Notes under the pieces: model-generated | Told to the model about the DNA's origin: nothing | Database searches by the model: none | The model's input: the letters and a program-made list of their open reading frames with translations, nothing else | Program-made: the position numbers and the translations under genes | Shown: piece by piece, positions 34,333-45,337 of the stretch | Position numbering within the stretch: the first letter of the stretch is position 1 | Layout of the letters: each line of letters begins with the position of its first letter | Source of the DNA: CAZUGA01 sp964619885 | Lineage (GTDB): Bacteria; Pseudomonadota; Gammaproteobacteria; Methylococcales; UBA1147 | Direction: 5' to 3' | Assembly: GCA_964619885.1 (NCBI GenBank) | Contig: CAZUGA010000018.1 | Span: 15,788-79,787 of the forward strand | Length of the DNA: 64,000 nt

Positions 34333-35772
34333 CTAACGCGGTAATTCAGTGCTACCCATCAGAAACTCATCGACGGATCGTGCTGCCTGACGGCCTTCGC
34401 GTATTGCCCAGACCACCAATGATTGTCCCCGGCGCATGTCTCCAGCGGCAAAAACGTTGTTGACGCTCGTTTTATAATCGTCGGTATTGGCCAACACGTT
34501 GCCGCGCGGGTCCAGATCCATATCCAATTCGGTTAGCATGCCTTCGTGAATCGGATGAACAAAGCCCATCGCCAATAGAACCAAATCGGCCTTTAAGCTA
34601 AATTCACTGCCGGCGACGTCTGACATCGTCATCTTGCCGTCTATCTGTTTCCATTCGACGCGAGCACAATTGATGGTATTTACTTGGCCGTTTCCACCTT
34701 CAAGCGAGCGTGTGGTTACTGACCAATCCCGCCGACAACCTTCGTCCTGTGACGAAGAGGTGCGCAGCTTGTTCGGCCAATCGGGCCAGGTTAAAGCTTT
34801 ATCTTCTTTTTCCGGAGGTTTCGGCATGATCTCCAGTTGCGTGACCGATGCCGCCCCTTGCCGGATTGACGTGCCGATACAGTCCGATCCGGTATCGCCG
34901 CCGCCAATTACGATGACATGTTTTCCGGCGGCTGTAATGCTTTCGTGTTCGGGAACCTCCGCGCCGGCGAGACGTTTATTCTGCTGGGGCAGGAAATCCA
35001 TCGCGAAATGCACGCCGTCCAGATCTCTACCAGGAACTGGTAAATCTCTGGGTTTTTCCGAGCCGCCGGTTAATACGACAGCGTCGAACTCGTCGATTAA
35101 CTGTTGCAGTGGAAAATCCTTGCCAACGTGGTTGTTGGGGCGAAAATTAACACCTTCTGCCTGCATTTGCGCGATGCGGCGATCAATGTGGTGTTTTTCC
35201 ATTTTGAAATCCGGAATACCGTAGCGCATTAGTCCGCCGATCCGATCGGATTTTTCCAATACGGTAATTTCGTGACCAGCGCGAGCCAATTGTTGCGCAC
35301 AAGCCATGCCTGCCGGACCGGAACCGACTACCACCACGGTCTTTCCGCTGCGGTGAAGCGGGACCTGCGGTTGGATCCAACCTTCTTGCCAACCTTTATC
35401 GATAATTGAACATTCGATGGTTTTGATGGTGACCGGTTCTTCGAATAAATTCAGCGTACAAGCTGCTTCGCACGGTGCTGGACATATGCGACCTGTAAAC
35501 TCGGGAAAGTTATTCGTGCTATGCAAAACATCCAGTGCTTCACGCCAGTTGTTTTGGTAGACCAAGTCATTCCAATCGGGAATGATGTTGTTGATTGGAC
35601 AGCCTTGGTGGCAGTATGGAATTCCGCAGTCCATACAGCGCGCACCCTGTTTGCTGACTTCCACTTCAGCCAATGGAATAACAAATTCACGATAGTGTTG
35701 TACACGGTCCGCCGCCAACGAATACTTGCGCTCCTGGCGGGCGATTTCCATAAATCCAGTGGGTTTACCCAT
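34333..35772 (-). CDS. gltD: glutamate synthase (NADPH) small subunit
   Basis: A 479-residue iron-sulfur/FAD protein. The N-terminal Cys clusters (ARCMDCGIPYCHQGCP; CPAPCEAACT) bind [4Fe-4S], followed by the FAD loop VVVVGSGPAGMACAQ and the NADPH loop VIVIGGGDTGSDC. It feeds electrons from NADPH to GltB to make two glutamates from glutamine and 2-oxoglutarate. The start at 35772 (MGKPTGFMEIAR) has GAGG upstream; an earlier in-frame ATG would overlap the end of gltB. Confidence 0.95.
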   Translation of the reverse strand: MGKPTGFMEIARQERKYSLAADRVQHYREFVIPLAEVEVSKQGARCMDCGIPYCHQGCPINNIIPDWNDLVYQNNWREALDVLHSTNNFPEFTGRICPAPCEAACTLNLFEEPVTIKTIECSIIDKGWQEGWIQPQVPLHRSGKTVVVVGSGPAGMACAQQLARAGHEITVLEKSDRIGGLMRYGIPDFKMEKHHIDRRIAQMQAEGVNFRPNNHVGKDFPLQQLIDEFDAVVLTGGSEKPRDLPVPGRDLDGVHFAMDFLPQQNKRLAGAEVPEHESITAAGKHVIVIGGGDTGSDCIGTSIRQGAASVTQLEIMPKPPEKEDKALTWPDWPNKLRTSSSQDEGCRRDWSVTTRSLEGGNGQVNTINCARVEWKQIDGKMTMSDVAGSEFSLKADLVLLAMGFVHPIHEGMLTELDMDLDPRGNVLANTDDYKTSVNNVFAAGDMRRGQSLVVWAIREGRQAARSVDEFLMGSTELPR

Positions 35773-35797
35773 TCTTGTTACCTCTGTAAAAACTTGT

Positions 35798-38700
35798 TCA
35801 GGCGATTTGTTGCCTGACCGTTTGGTCATGGCTTTGTTGCATTTGTTCTAGCGCCTTCCGGTAATCGACGGGCATAACTTTCACAAATTTGGGCAGATAG
35901 CTGTCCCAATTATTCAATATTTTTTCGGCACGGGTACTGCCGGTATAGTGATGGTGTTTTGTGATCAAGGTATGCAATCGAAGTTGGTCGTTGCGGGTCA
36001 TGTCGTGCATGATATCGACAAGTCCGTGACTTTCCAGGTCACCGCCTTGGTGGTCCAGCTGTTCCAGAGCCGAATCTTCTTCAAGGATTGGCTCAAGCTC
36101 AACCATCGCCAAATTGCAATAATGTTCGAAGTCCCCGGCCTCGTCCAATACATAGGCAATGCCGCCGCTCATTCCAGCGGCGAAGTTGCGTCCGGTCGTG
36201 CCTAACACAACGACAATGCCTCCGGTCATATATTCGCAGCCATGGTCACCCAGACCCTCGACAATTGCGATGGCGCCGGAATTTCGGACAGCAAAACGTT
36301 CTCCAGCGACACCGCGGAAGTAGCACTCACCGCTGATGGCACCGTACAATACCGTATTGCCGACGATAATATTCTCTTCGGCAACGATGGGGCATTCTTT
36401 GGGTGGATAGATCACCAATCTGCCGCCGCTCAGTCCTTTACCGACATAGTCGTTACCTTCACCCTGCAATTCGATACTGACACCGGCGGATACGAAGGAG
36501 CCAAAGCTTTGTCCTGCGGTACCTTTGGCCAAAATACAGATAGTATCTTCGGGTAAACCCTTGTAGCCATAGCGTTTGGCGACTTCGCCGGACAGCATCG
36601 CGCCAAACGTTCGGTTGGTATTGCGAATGGTCGTTTCTATGCGCACCGGTTGGCCTTCCTCCAATGCCGGACGGGACAATTCAATCAGTTCATTGTCCAG
36701 CGCTTTGTCGAGGCTATGTTCCTGTTGTTCGCAGTTATACGCCGCGACATCGGCAGGTACGTCCGGTTTATAAAGTATGCGTGAAAGATCCAGCCCTTTG
36801 GCTTTCCAATGCGAAATCGCTTCGCGCATATTCAAGTTGTCGGAACGTCCAATCATTTCATTGAAAGTACGGAACCCGAGTTTGGCCATGAGCTGGCGGA
36901 CTTCTTCGGCAATAAAGAAAAAGTAATTCACCACGTGTTCGGGCTGGCCGGTAAATCGCTTGCGCAGCTCTGGGTCCTGGGTCGCGACGCCAACCGGACA
37001 GGTATTCAGGTGGCATTTGCGCATCATCAGGCAACCTTCGACGATTAACGGTGCGGTAGCAAAACCGAATTCATCAGCGCCCAATAATGCAGCAATGACG
37101 ACATCACGACCGGTACGCAGACCGCCGTCGGTTTGAACCGCTATGCGGCCGCGTAGCTTGTTGAGTATCAGCGTTTGATGTGTCTCGGCGAGGCCAATTT
37201 CCCATGGCAGGCCTGCGTGTTTTATCGAAGTAATCGGGCTGGCGCCGGTTCCACCATCGTAACCTGAGATTGTAACGTGGTCCGCATGTGCTTTAGAAAC
37301 GCCCGCTGCAACCGTGCCAACGCCAACTTCCGACACCAATTTTACGCTGATTCGTGCTTGCGGGTTTACGTTCTTAAGGTCGTGGATCAGTTGGGCCAGG
37401 TCCTCGATCGAATAAATGTCGTGGTGGGGCGGCGGTGATATCAGCCCAACCCCTGGCGTAGAATGACGTACCTTGGCGATGACCTTATCGACTTTGTGCC
37501 CAGGTAGTTGTCCACCTTCACCCGGTTTCGCGCCTTGTGCGACTTTGATTTGAATATCGTCAGCATTGACCAGATATTCTGTAGTGACGCCGAAACGTCC
37601 CGAAGCGACTTGCTTGATCGCCGACCGCTTAGAATCACCATTTTTCAAAGTGATAAATCGTTCGGATAATTCCCCACCTTCGCCGGTGTTGGATTTTCCG
37701 CCGATGCGGTTCATTGCGATCGCTAAGGTAGTATGTGCTTCGTAAGAAATGGATCCGAACGACATCGCGCCGGTTGCGAATCGTTTGACGATTTCTTTGG
37801 CGGGCTCCACCTGGTCCAGCGCGATAGCGGATTCGGCAAAATTGAAAGTCATCAGCCCGCGAAGGGTTAATAATCGTTCGTTTTGCTCATCGACCATACG
37901 TGAAAATTCGCTGAACATTTCGCTGCTGTTAGCGCGCGTCGCGTGTTGCAATTTTGCGATTGATTGCGGCGTCCACATGTGGTCTTCGCCGCGTAAGCGA
38001 TACGCGTATTCTCCGCCGACGTCCAGTGCATTGCGGTAGATTGGCGCACTCCCGAATGCTTGCCGGTGACGGCGTACGGTTTCTTCGGCGATTTCCTGAA
38101 GGCCGGCGCCATCAGTAGTGGAAGAGGTACCACAGAAATAGGCGTCGAGGAAGGATTCGGTCAACCCGACCGCATCGAAAATTTGTGCGCCGCAATAAGA
38201 TTGATAGGTCGAAATACCCATTTTCGACATGACTTTGAGTAGACCCTTGTTAACCGCTTTAATGTAACGGTTGTGCGCTTCTTCTTCGGAAATTTCTTCG
38301 GGCAGTTTTTCGCGCAGATTGGCTAAGGTATCAAAGGCCAGGTAAGGATTGACCGCTTCAGCACCGAAGCCTGCTAATACCGCAAAATGATGAACCTCGC
38401 GTGCTTCTCCGGTTTCGATCACCAAACCGACATCGGTTCGCAAACCCTTCTTAATCAGATTATGGTGTACCGATGATGTTGCCAGCAGCGCGGGAATAGC
38501 GACCCGCCCGGCGTCCATGTTACGGTCGGACAATATCAGGATATTGCTGCCTTGATTGACCGCATCCTCAGCACCTTTGCACAGCGTTTCCAATGCGGGT
38601 TGCATGCCGGTGGCGCCGCTGTCCGCCGGGAAGCAGATGTCCAGCGTTGTGGTGATGAATGCACCTTGGGTGCGCGCTTCAATACGGCGGACTTTTTCCA

Positions 38701-40432
38701 GATCCCTGTTGGTTAATATGGGTTGGCGTACTTCCAGCCGTTTATTAGAGCTTCCTTCGTCCAGGGCTAACAGGTTGGGACGGGGTCCGATTAATGAAAC
38801 CAACGACATGACCAGTTCTTCGCGGATTGGATCTATGGCTGGGTTGGTGACCTGGGCGAATCCCTGTTTGAAATAATCGTACAGCAATCGAGAACGATTG
38901 GATAAAACCGCCAGAGACGCGTCAACACCCATCGATCCAACCGGGTCCTGAGAGCTCACTGCCATGGGTGTAATAAAAAACTTAATATCTTCCTGGGTGT
39001 ATCCAAATGCTTGTTGCCGGTCCAACAATGTGTTGCTGTCGGGTGCCATAGGGGCTATTTCGGCCGGCAATTCTTCAACACTAATTTGTGAATCGTCCAG
39101 CCATTTCTGGTATGGCGCACTGTTGGCCAGCGTGGATTTGATTTCTTCGTCGTCGATAATCCGGCCTTCCTCGGTATCGATCAGGAACATTTTGCCGGGT
39201 TGTAAACGCCACTTCTTGACGATCTTTTCTTGCGGAACGTCCAGTACGCCCATTTCAGACGCCATGACCACGATGTCGTCGTCGGTGATTAGATAACGCG
39301 CCGGTCTCAGGCCATTGCGATCCAGTGTGGCGCCGATTTGGCGACCGTCGGTAAATGCAATTGCGGCGGGTCCGTCCCAGGGTTCCATGACCGCAGCATA
39401 ATATTCGTAAAACGCTCGGCGACTTTTATCCATTAGCGGGTTACCGGCCCATGCTTCCGGAATCAGTAACATCATCGCGTGGGCCATCGAATAGCCGCCC
39501 GCGACTAGCAATTCCAGCGCGTTGTCAAAACAAGCCGTATCGGATTGGTCTTCCGCGATCAGGGGCCAGATTTTTTCCAGGTCTTCTTGCAAAAATTTTG
39601 ACGACATCGAGTGGCGTCTGGCAGCCATCCAGTTAACATTGCCCCGGACCGTATTGATTTCACCGTTGTGCGCGATCATGCGGAATGGTTGCGCCAAATC
39701 CCAGGTGGGAAAGGTATTCGTAGAAAAGCGTTGGTGTACCAGAGCCAGCGCCGAAACTATTCGCTTGTCCAGTAAGTCCGGATAATAAACCCCGACCTGA
39801 TCGGCCAGCAGCATTCCTTTGTATAATAGGGTGTAGGAAGAAAATGACGACATATAAAACGCGCTGGCATTCTCTATATCAGCGGTTCTAACGGCGTGTT
39901 CTACTTGTTTTCGGATGACGAACAATTTGCGTTCGAAATCTTCCTGCGTCGCACAATTGGCGCCGCGGCCGATAAATATTTGGCGTACTTTGGGTTCCAC
40001 CTCGATTACCGATTCGCCCAAACCACTATTGATTACCGGTACATCCCGCCAACCCAGAACACGTTGACCTTCAGCTTCTATAAATTTTTGTAATAGACTT
40101 TCGCAGGTCTGCTTGCTATAGGTTTCGGGGGGTAGAAAAGCCATACCGACCCCGTAATGTCCATAGTCGGGAAGTTCGATGCCGATTGCGGCGCATTCTT
40201 CACGAACAAAGGAGTCCGGAATCTGCAGCAATATTCCCGCGCCGTCACCCGCCAGTGGATCTGCGCCGACCGCGCCTCGATGGGTTAGATTTCGTAACAG
40301 GTCTAAACCCTGGGCTATAATGTCATGGCTTTTTTGACCTTTAATGTGCGCAATAAAACCGACTCCACAGGAATCATGTTCGTTACGGGGATCATACAAC
40401 CCTTGTTTTTTTGGCAAAGCGCTATGACTCAT
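35798..40432 (-). CDS. gltB: glutamate synthase (NADPH) large subunit
   Basis: About 1544 residues, the usual length. The N-terminal amidotransferase has its nucleophile Cys in HDSCGVGFIAH after a short propeptide, followed by the central domain, the FMN-binding synthase domain (GGKSNTGEGGE; ISGYDGGTGASP), an Fe-S Cys motif (CHLNTCPVGVATQD) and the C-terminal beta-helix (GATE-type repeats; MTGGIVVVLG). The start is ATG 40432 (MSHSALPKKQ), preceded by GAGGTG; frame further upstream is not family-like. It forms an operon with gltD 25 bases downstream. Confidence 0.96.
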   Translation of the reverse strand: MSHSALPKKQGLYDPRNEHDSCGVGFIAHIKGQKSHDIIAQGLDLLRNLTHRGAVGADPLAGDGAGILLQIPDSFVREECAAIGIELPDYGHYGVGMAFLPPETYSKQTCESLLQKFIEAEGQRVLGWRDVPVINSGLGESVIEVEPKVRQIFIGRGANCATQEDFERKLFVIRKQVEHAVRTADIENASAFYMSSFSSYTLLYKGMLLADQVGVYYPDLLDKRIVSALALVHQRFSTNTFPTWDLAQPFRMIAHNGEINTVRGNVNWMAARRHSMSSKFLQEDLEKIWPLIAEDQSDTACFDNALELLVAGGYSMAHAMMLLIPEAWAGNPLMDKSRRAFYEYYAAVMEPWDGPAAIAFTDGRQIGATLDRNGLRPARYLITDDDIVVMASEMGVLDVPQEKIVKKWRLQPGKMFLIDTEEGRIIDDEEIKSTLANSAPYQKWLDDSQISVEELPAEIAPMAPDSNTLLDRQQAFGYTQEDIKFFITPMAVSSQDPVGSMGVDASLAVLSNRSRLLYDYFKQGFAQVTNPAIDPIREELVMSLVSLIGPRPNLLALDEGSSNKRLEVRQPILTNRDLEKVRRIEARTQGAFITTTLDICFPADSGATGMQPALETLCKGAEDAVNQGSNILILSDRNMDAGRVAIPALLATSSVHHNLIKKGLRTDVGLVIETGEAREVHHFAVLAGFGAEAVNPYLAFDTLANLREKLPEEISEEEAHNRYIKAVNKGLLKVMSKMGISTYQSYCGAQIFDAVGLTESFLDAYFCGTSSTTDGAGLQEIAEETVRRHRQAFGSAPIYRNALDVGGEYAYRLRGEDHMWTPQSIAKLQHATRANSSEMFSEFSRMVDEQNERLLTLRGLMTFNFAESAIALDQVEPAKEIVKRFATGAMSFGSISYEAHTTLAIAMNRIGGKSNTGEGGELSERFITLKNGDSKRSAIKQVASGRFGVTTEYLVNADDIQIKVAQGAKPGEGGQLPGHKVDKVIAKVRHSTPGVGLISPPPHHDIYSIEDLAQLIHDLKNVNPQARISVKLVSEVGVGTVAAGVSKAHADHVTISGYDGGTGASPITSIKHAGLPWEIGLAETHQTLILNKLRGRIAVQTDGGLRTGRDVVIAALLGADEFGFATAPLIVEGCLMMRKCHLNTCPVGVATQDPELRKRFTGQPEHVVNYFFFIAEEVRQLMAKLGFRTFNEMIGRSDNLNMREAISHWKAKGLDLSRILYKPDVPADVAAYNCEQQEHSLDKALDNELIELSRPALEEGQPVRIETTIRNTNRTFGAMLSGEVAKRYGYKGLPEDTICILAKGTAGQSFGSFVSAGVSIELQGEGNDYVGKGLSGGRLVIYPPKECPIVAEENIIVGNTVLYGAISGECYFRGVAGERFAVRNSGAIAIVEGLGDHGCEYMTGGIVVVLGTTGRNFAAGMSGGIAYVLDEAGDFEHYCNLAMVELEPILEEDSALEQLDHQGGDLESHGLVDIMHDMTRNDQLRLHTLITKHHHYTGSTRAEKILNNWDSYLPKFVKVMPVDYRKALEQMQQSHDQTVRQQIA

Positions 40433-40871
40433 AGTGCACCTCAATAATGTCCGCAAATTCCTGGCACAATGCCCAGGGCTTGCTTGTAAACTGTTGTTCG
40501 GTTCGTTTTTCCAGCGGGAATTAGGTATAAAAAACAAAAATATACGAGGATTACTGCCAGCCAGACTCAAACGAAAAGCAGAGAATTGTAACGTTTTTGC
40601 TACGCCGTGTCATATTATCACGGTTTGGGATTCGTTTGCCCGGGAGAATAATTATGCCGTGCATCGATGGACTTAACCGACAGAAGCTGATTACAGATGC
40701 TGACTCAATAGGGGGCGGATGTTAAACAGGCGTTTCGACGTTCCCAATGCGGGCCCGGTAGCGGTGGGTATATTTGTCTGGATTAATACTGCATAATTTG
40801 AACCATAATTACGGTTTGCGGCGTAATCGTTCCTATCTCAAAATCAGTATGCCAACGATGTTAAATTCATA
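40433..40871. other. divergent intergenic region gltB / UbiH-family gene
   Basis: A 439-base gap that must hold both promoters. No gene, riboswitch or sigma-54 pair could be supported on the gltB strand. Confidence 0.45.
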
Positions 40872-42089
40872 ATGACAGATCGATTTGATGTTCTAATTGT
40901 CGGCGGCGGCATGGTCGGCGCCGCGTTAGCCTGCGCGTTGGGGGGCAGTGAATTGAAGGTTGCCGTGGTGGAAGGGGTGCAGCCGCCCGCGTACGAGCCA
41001 TCGCAAGATCACGATCTTCGAGTATCCGCGCTGAGTATTGCATCGCAAACCATTATGCGAACATTTGGAGCGTGGGACGGGATCGAATCCATGCGTGCGT
41101 GCCCGTTTCAGCGAATGAGGGTGTGGGAAAATCAGGGGGATACGATATTTCGTAGCGAGGATATCCAGCGATCCTCGTTGGGCTATATTGTGGAAAATAG
41201 AGTTATTCAACTCGCCTTGTTGGAGCGATTGGCTGGGTTTTCAAATATCGATCTGATCTGCCCGGCGAAAACCAAAAAAATAGATTATTTAGCCGAATCG
41301 TCCACGGTAGAATTGGAGGATGGCCGAGTATTGTCAGGTCGTTTGCTGGTCGCCGCAGATGGAGCCCAATCCCGCGTGCGGCAAGCTGCGGGTATTGGTG
41401 TGGTGAGTTGGGATTACCAGCAGCACGCGATGGTCATTTCCGTGGAAACCGATTACCAGCAGCAAGACATTACCTGGCAGCGTTTTGTGCCGTCGGGACC
41501 GCAGGCATTTTTGCCGTTGAGCGGCCCGCATGCATCATTGGTTTGGTACCATAGCCCGGATGAAGTCAAGCGCCTGCGCGGATTGTCCGATGAATTGTTT
41601 TTGCGCGAATTGTTGGATGCATTCCCGGATTGTTTGGGCAACATAAAAGCTCTATTGGGCCGTGCCAGTTTCCCGCTAAAACGGCAGCACGCGCAGGCTT
41701 ATGTCAAACCTGGAGTCGCGCTGATCGGCGATGCCGCACATACCATCAATCCATTGGCCGGGCAGGGGGTCAATATTGGTTTTCTGGACGCAGCGGCTCT
41801 CGCGCAAATTTTGGTCGATGCGACGCTGCTGGAGCAGGATATCGGGAGTCTTCAAGTACTGCGGCGCTATGAATCAATGCGGCGGCGCGAGAATTTACTC
41901 ATGATGACAGTCATGGATATGTTTTATCGCGTTTTCAGCAATAGTCACAAACCAATCCAGTTTTTTCGCAATCTGGGTTTGGGCGTCGCGCAGCGGTTGC
42001 TGCCGGCCAAGACCAAGGTGATGCGTTATGCCATTGGTTTGGACGGAAATCTTCCCAAGTTGGCGAAAGGCGAATCGATAATATCGTAA
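40872..42089 (+). CDS. UbiH/UbiF/VisC-family FAD-dependent hydroxylase
   Basis: A 405-residue class A flavin monooxygenase. It has the N-terminal FAD loop VLIVGGGMVGAALAC, the DG motif LLVAADGAQSRVR, and the family signature GDAAHTINPLAGQGVNIGFLDA. These enzymes hydroxylate the ring in ubiquinone synthesis. Which carbon (UbiH, UbiF or UbiI) cannot be settled here, and no other ubi gene is in the window. Confidence 0.88.
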   Translation: MTDRFDVLIVGGGMVGAALACALGGSELKVAVVEGVQPPAYEPSQDHDLRVSALSIASQTIMRTFGAWDGIESMRACPFQRMRVWENQGDTIFRSEDIQRSSLGYIVENRVIQLALLERLAGFSNIDLICPAKTKKIDYLAESSTVELEDGRVLSGRLLVAADGAQSRVRQAAGIGVVSWDYQQHAMVISVETDYQQQDITWQRFVPSGPQAFLPLSGPHASLVWYHSPDEVKRLRGLSDELFLRELLDAFPDCLGNIKALLGRASFPLKRQHAQAYVKPGVALIGDAAHTINPLAGQGVNIGFLDAAALAQILVDATLLEQDIGSLQVLRRYESMRRRENLLMMTVMDMFYRVFSNSHKPIQFFRNLGLGVAQRLLPAKTKVMRYAIGLDGNLPKLAKGESIIS

Positions 42090-42215
42090 TTTCGTGCCTT
42101 GTTCGGTGCCGGATCAAACAGTTAGAATTCGTGAGTTATGCCGCAAATTGGTGAATAATCTGAGCATATTCATCGAAATATCGGATAGAAACAGAAATAT
42201 TTGGGCGCAGATATT

Positions 42216-43757
42216 ATGAAAACTTTGCCGGACCTGCTAGGGCATAGCGTTGCGCGCTACCCTGATCATGCCGCGATCATTATGCAGGGTCAAACGTTGA
42301 CCTATACCGAGCTGAACCAGCTTTCGGACCAGACCGCGGCAGCTTTGTTGGCGCAAGGTGTCAGCCAAGGCCAACGCGTCGGTCTGTACTGTATCAATTG
42401 TGCAGAGTTCGCCGTTGCTTATTTCGGTATCTTGAAAGCGGGCGCAACGGTCGTTCCAATCAATGTGTTGCTGAAACCGGTTGAGATCGAATTCATCCTT
42501 AACGATGCCGATGCCAAAACGCTGATTTATCATAGTAGTTTTGAGCAAAGCGCCGCCGAATTGCGGGATAATCTGGCGCAATTGGATTTTACCGTGGTGA
42601 TCGGTGGTGAATCCAACCAGGCCATATCCTGGTCCAATTTTTTGCAGGTCCAAAATCGATTGCCGTTGCCGGTGATAGAAACCGAAAGTGACCTTGCGGT
42701 TATCCTGTACACTTCTGGAACCACGGGTCATCCCAAAGGCGCGATGCTATCTCATGCGAATTTGCGTGCCAATGTAAGCAGCGTTTTGGAAGCGATGCGC
42801 TGGCGCACGGGTGAAGAAATTATTTTGTTGGTATTGCCGATGTTCCATGCGTTTGCCGGCACGGTCGGTATGCTCGCGACACTGGCCAGCGGTTGTGCGT
42901 TTGTGCCGGTGGCGAGATTTGATCCTGACAAGATCGCGGCGACGGTTGCCGAGACCCGCGCCACAATTTTTTTGGGCGTACCGAGTATGTATAGCGTAAT
43001 GCTTCGATTAAAGCCGTCGCGAATCAAACTGTTCGCGACGCTCAGATATTGTGTTTCCGGCGGGTCGGCGCTGCCGGTTAAGGTTTTGCAACAATTCGAG
43101 CAGCGATTCGGGATCAAGATCTACGAGGGCGACGGACCCACTGAGTGTTCTCCGGTGACTTGTGTGAATCCGATCGAGGGTAGGACTAAACCGGGCACGG
43201 TTGGGCTTCCGGTGCCGCGGGTAGAAATGGAAATTTTCGATGACGATGGTGTAGCTTTGCCACCCGGACAGATCGGCGAAATCGGGGTGCGCGGTTCCAA
43301 TGTCATGAAAGGATATTGGGATCAAGCCGAGGAAACCGAAAAAGTTTTTCGAGGGAAATGGTTTCTGACAGGCGATTTGGGTTGCGTGGATGAAGACGGT
43401 TATTTCAGTATCGTCGATCGGAAAAAGGATTTAGTTATCGTCAATGGAATGAACGTTTACCCCAAGGTGATCGAGGATGTGTTGTACAAAATGGAACAGA
43501 TCGTTGAGGCTGCGGTGGTGGGTGAGTCGCACGCTGTGCACGGCGAAGTGCCGGTCGCTTATGTCGTGTTGGAACCTGACACGGAGGTTTCAGAATCTGA
43601 AATTCGGGCATGGTGCGCCGATGCGTTAGGACGGCACCAAGTACCCCGGCGGGTCTATCTTGTCGGAGAATTACCCAAAAATGCGACCGGAAAAATTTTA
43701 AAACGAGAATTGAGCAAGCGCGGTGAGGTGGAGCGCGGGGTTGGCCGGCTCGGTTAG
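42216..43757 (+). CDS. long-chain fatty-acid-CoA ligase (AMP-forming)
   Basis: A 513-residue ANL enzyme. It has the phosphate loop ILYTSGTTGHPKGAM, YEGDGPTECSPV, the hinge IVDRKKDLVIVNGMNVYP, and the C-terminal Lys in NATGKILKRE. Typical of fatty acyl-CoA ligases; chain preference is not readable. ATG 42216 is preferred to a TTG five codons upstream. It lies 126 bases after the UbiH-family gene and may share its transcript. Confidence 0.86.
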   Translation: MKTLPDLLGHSVARYPDHAAIIMQGQTLTYTELNQLSDQTAAALLAQGVSQGQRVGLYCINCAEFAVAYFGILKAGATVVPINVLLKPVEIEFILNDADAKTLIYHSSFEQSAAELRDNLAQLDFTVVIGGESNQAISWSNFLQVQNRLPLPVIETESDLAVILYTSGTTGHPKGAMLSHANLRANVSSVLEAMRWRTGEEIILLVLPMFHAFAGTVGMLATLASGCAFVPVARFDPDKIAATVAETRATIFLGVPSMYSVMLRLKPSRIKLFATLRYCVSGGSALPVKVLQQFEQRFGIKIYEGDGPTECSPVTCVNPIEGRTKPGTVGLPVPRVEMEIFDDDGVALPPGQIGEIGVRGSNVMKGYWDQAEETEKVFRGKWFLTGDLGCVDEDGYFSIVDRKKDLVIVNGMNVYPKVIEDVLYKMEQIVEAAVVGESHAVHGEVPVAYVVLEPDTEVSESEIRAWCADALGRHQVPRRVYLVGELPKNATGKILKRELSKRGEVERGVGRLG

Positions 43758-43870
43758 TTCACAGACCAATAAGTTTAATAGGTTCGACATTATGTTGGCT
43801 GTCGAATTTGTGTGTCAGCAGTGACACGTAATCTGGCGGTTCGTATTGGTATCCAGGCCGATGCGTCAAT

Positions 43871-45337
43871 TTAGTTCTCTTTCTTTCTTTCTTCCTCTTC
43901 GTAAACGAACTGTTTCAACCGGTCTTCCAGTAGCGCGGTTAAGTAATGGTCGCCGCCGGATTGTCTCAGGCCCAATCTCGCCTGCAAAATCGCCGGTTCG
44001 GTCTGACCCATGGCGTAGAAATATTCCGCGCGGTAGCGGTGCGATTGTGCGTTTTGTCCCAATCCTCCGTAGGCTCGGGAAATCAAATTGTAGACATCGG
44101 GGGTGGAGCGAAAATGCCGCGAATAGGCCAATAGTAGTTCCAAACCCGGTTGGTTTTTTCCGGATCTCAGCAATGCGGTTGCATAGTCCAGCGCGATTGC
44201 CCTGTTCTGCGGAAAACGTTTACTGGCCAACGCATATAACTGCAACGCGCGTTCTGAATTTCCGGCCAAGAGTTCGGTTTTGGCGATTGCGTTGATAAAT
44301 GCATGCTCACCGGGGTTCTGTTTGACCAGGTGGGAAAGGATCGATCTGGCCTTGTCGTATTGAGTGTTGGCGGCCAGGGCCAGACCGTAGCCGTAATGGG
44401 CGATCGCTTTTTGCGTTTCGGTCCCGCGCTGAAGACGGGATTCGAAGTGTTTGATCGCGGTACTTGGTTTAATTGCGGTCAAGACGCGTAATTTGGCTTT
44501 GAATTGCTGAAAGCTGATCGAATCGGGGAATTGCCGGTATGGAAAGGCTTCCGCGCGTCCCCGTGTATCCGAGATGCGTGATGAGGTGACCGGGTGGGTG
44601 CGCAGAAACTCGGGTGGCCCCTCGCCCAGGTAACGGCTGGATTTTTGTAGGCGTTCGAAGAACAATGGCATCGCGCGCGGGTCGAAATTGGCGCGCGCCA
44701 GAGTTTGCATGCCGACACGGTCGGCTTCCTGCTCGTTGTCGCGGGTAAAGTCGATTTGTTTCTGTATGCTTCCGGCTTGCGCGGCGATGATCGCGGCTTG
44801 GCCCAGTTCAGCAGATTGCGTGCCGATCAAAATCGCACCCAAGAGTGCGATCGCGGACGGGATGGTCATCTTTCGGGCGGCGTCGAAGGCCCGATACAGA
44901 TGGCGTTGGGTCACGTGCGCGATTTCGTGCGCCATCACCGAGGCCAATTCGCTTTCGGTTTCGGTATTCAAGATCAGGCCTGAGTTAATGCCAATGTAAC
45001 CACCCGGTCCGGCGAAAGCGTTGATAGCAGGGCTGATAACCACAAAAAAGTGAAATGGTTGCTGTGGATTATCGCTATTCAACGCGAGACGTTCGCCCAG
45101 GGATTCGATAAAATCGTGGACTTCGAGGTCCTGGTTGATTTGCAACTGGCTATGCAGGCTGCGGTAAAATGCCGCGCCCAATTGCTGCTCTTGAATAGGG
45201 GTGATTAATGCGCCGGACGGGTCGCCGATTTCGGGTAGTAGGATTTCTTTCTGGGCGTAGCCGCTATTACCGACCGGCGTCAATGAGCCGACAAGGATCG
45301 CAAAAATTGCCGCCAAGCGTATTAGATTTTTGGGCAT
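43871..45337 (-). CDS. BepA-like periplasmic M48 metalloprotease with TPR repeats
   Basis: A 488-residue protein. It has a cleavable signal peptide (about 28 residues, ending GNSGYA), a peptidase M48 domain with MAHEIAHVTQRH (zinc His137/His141, catalytic Glu138) and the third ligand in DNEQEADRVG. The C-terminal half is TPR (FINAIAKTELLAGNSERALQLY and others). BepA (YfgC) assists or degrades LptD and other outer-membrane proteins with BAM. The length and order of domains fit well. Confidence 0.88.
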   Translation of the reverse strand: MPKNLIRLAAIFAILVGSLTPVGNSGYAQKEILLPEIGDPSGALITPIQEQQLGAAFYRSLHSQLQINQDLEVHDFIESLGERLALNSDNPQQPFHFFVVISPAINAFAGPGGYIGINSGLILNTETESELASVMAHEIAHVTQRHLYRAFDAARKMTIPSAIALLGAILIGTQSAELGQAAIIAAQAGSIQKQIDFTRDNEQEADRVGMQTLARANFDPRAMPLFFERLQKSSRYLGEGPPEFLRTHPVTSSRISDTRGRAEAFPYRQFPDSISFQQFKAKLRVLTAIKPSTAIKHFESRLQRGTETQKAIAHYGYGLALAANTQYDKARSILSHLVKQNPGEHAFINAIAKTELLAGNSERALQLYALASKRFPQNRAIALDYATALLRSGKNQPGLELLLAYSRHFRSTPDVYNLISRAYGGLGQNAQSHRYRAEYFYAMGQTEPAILQARLGLRQSGGDHYLTALLEDRLKQFVYEEEERKKEN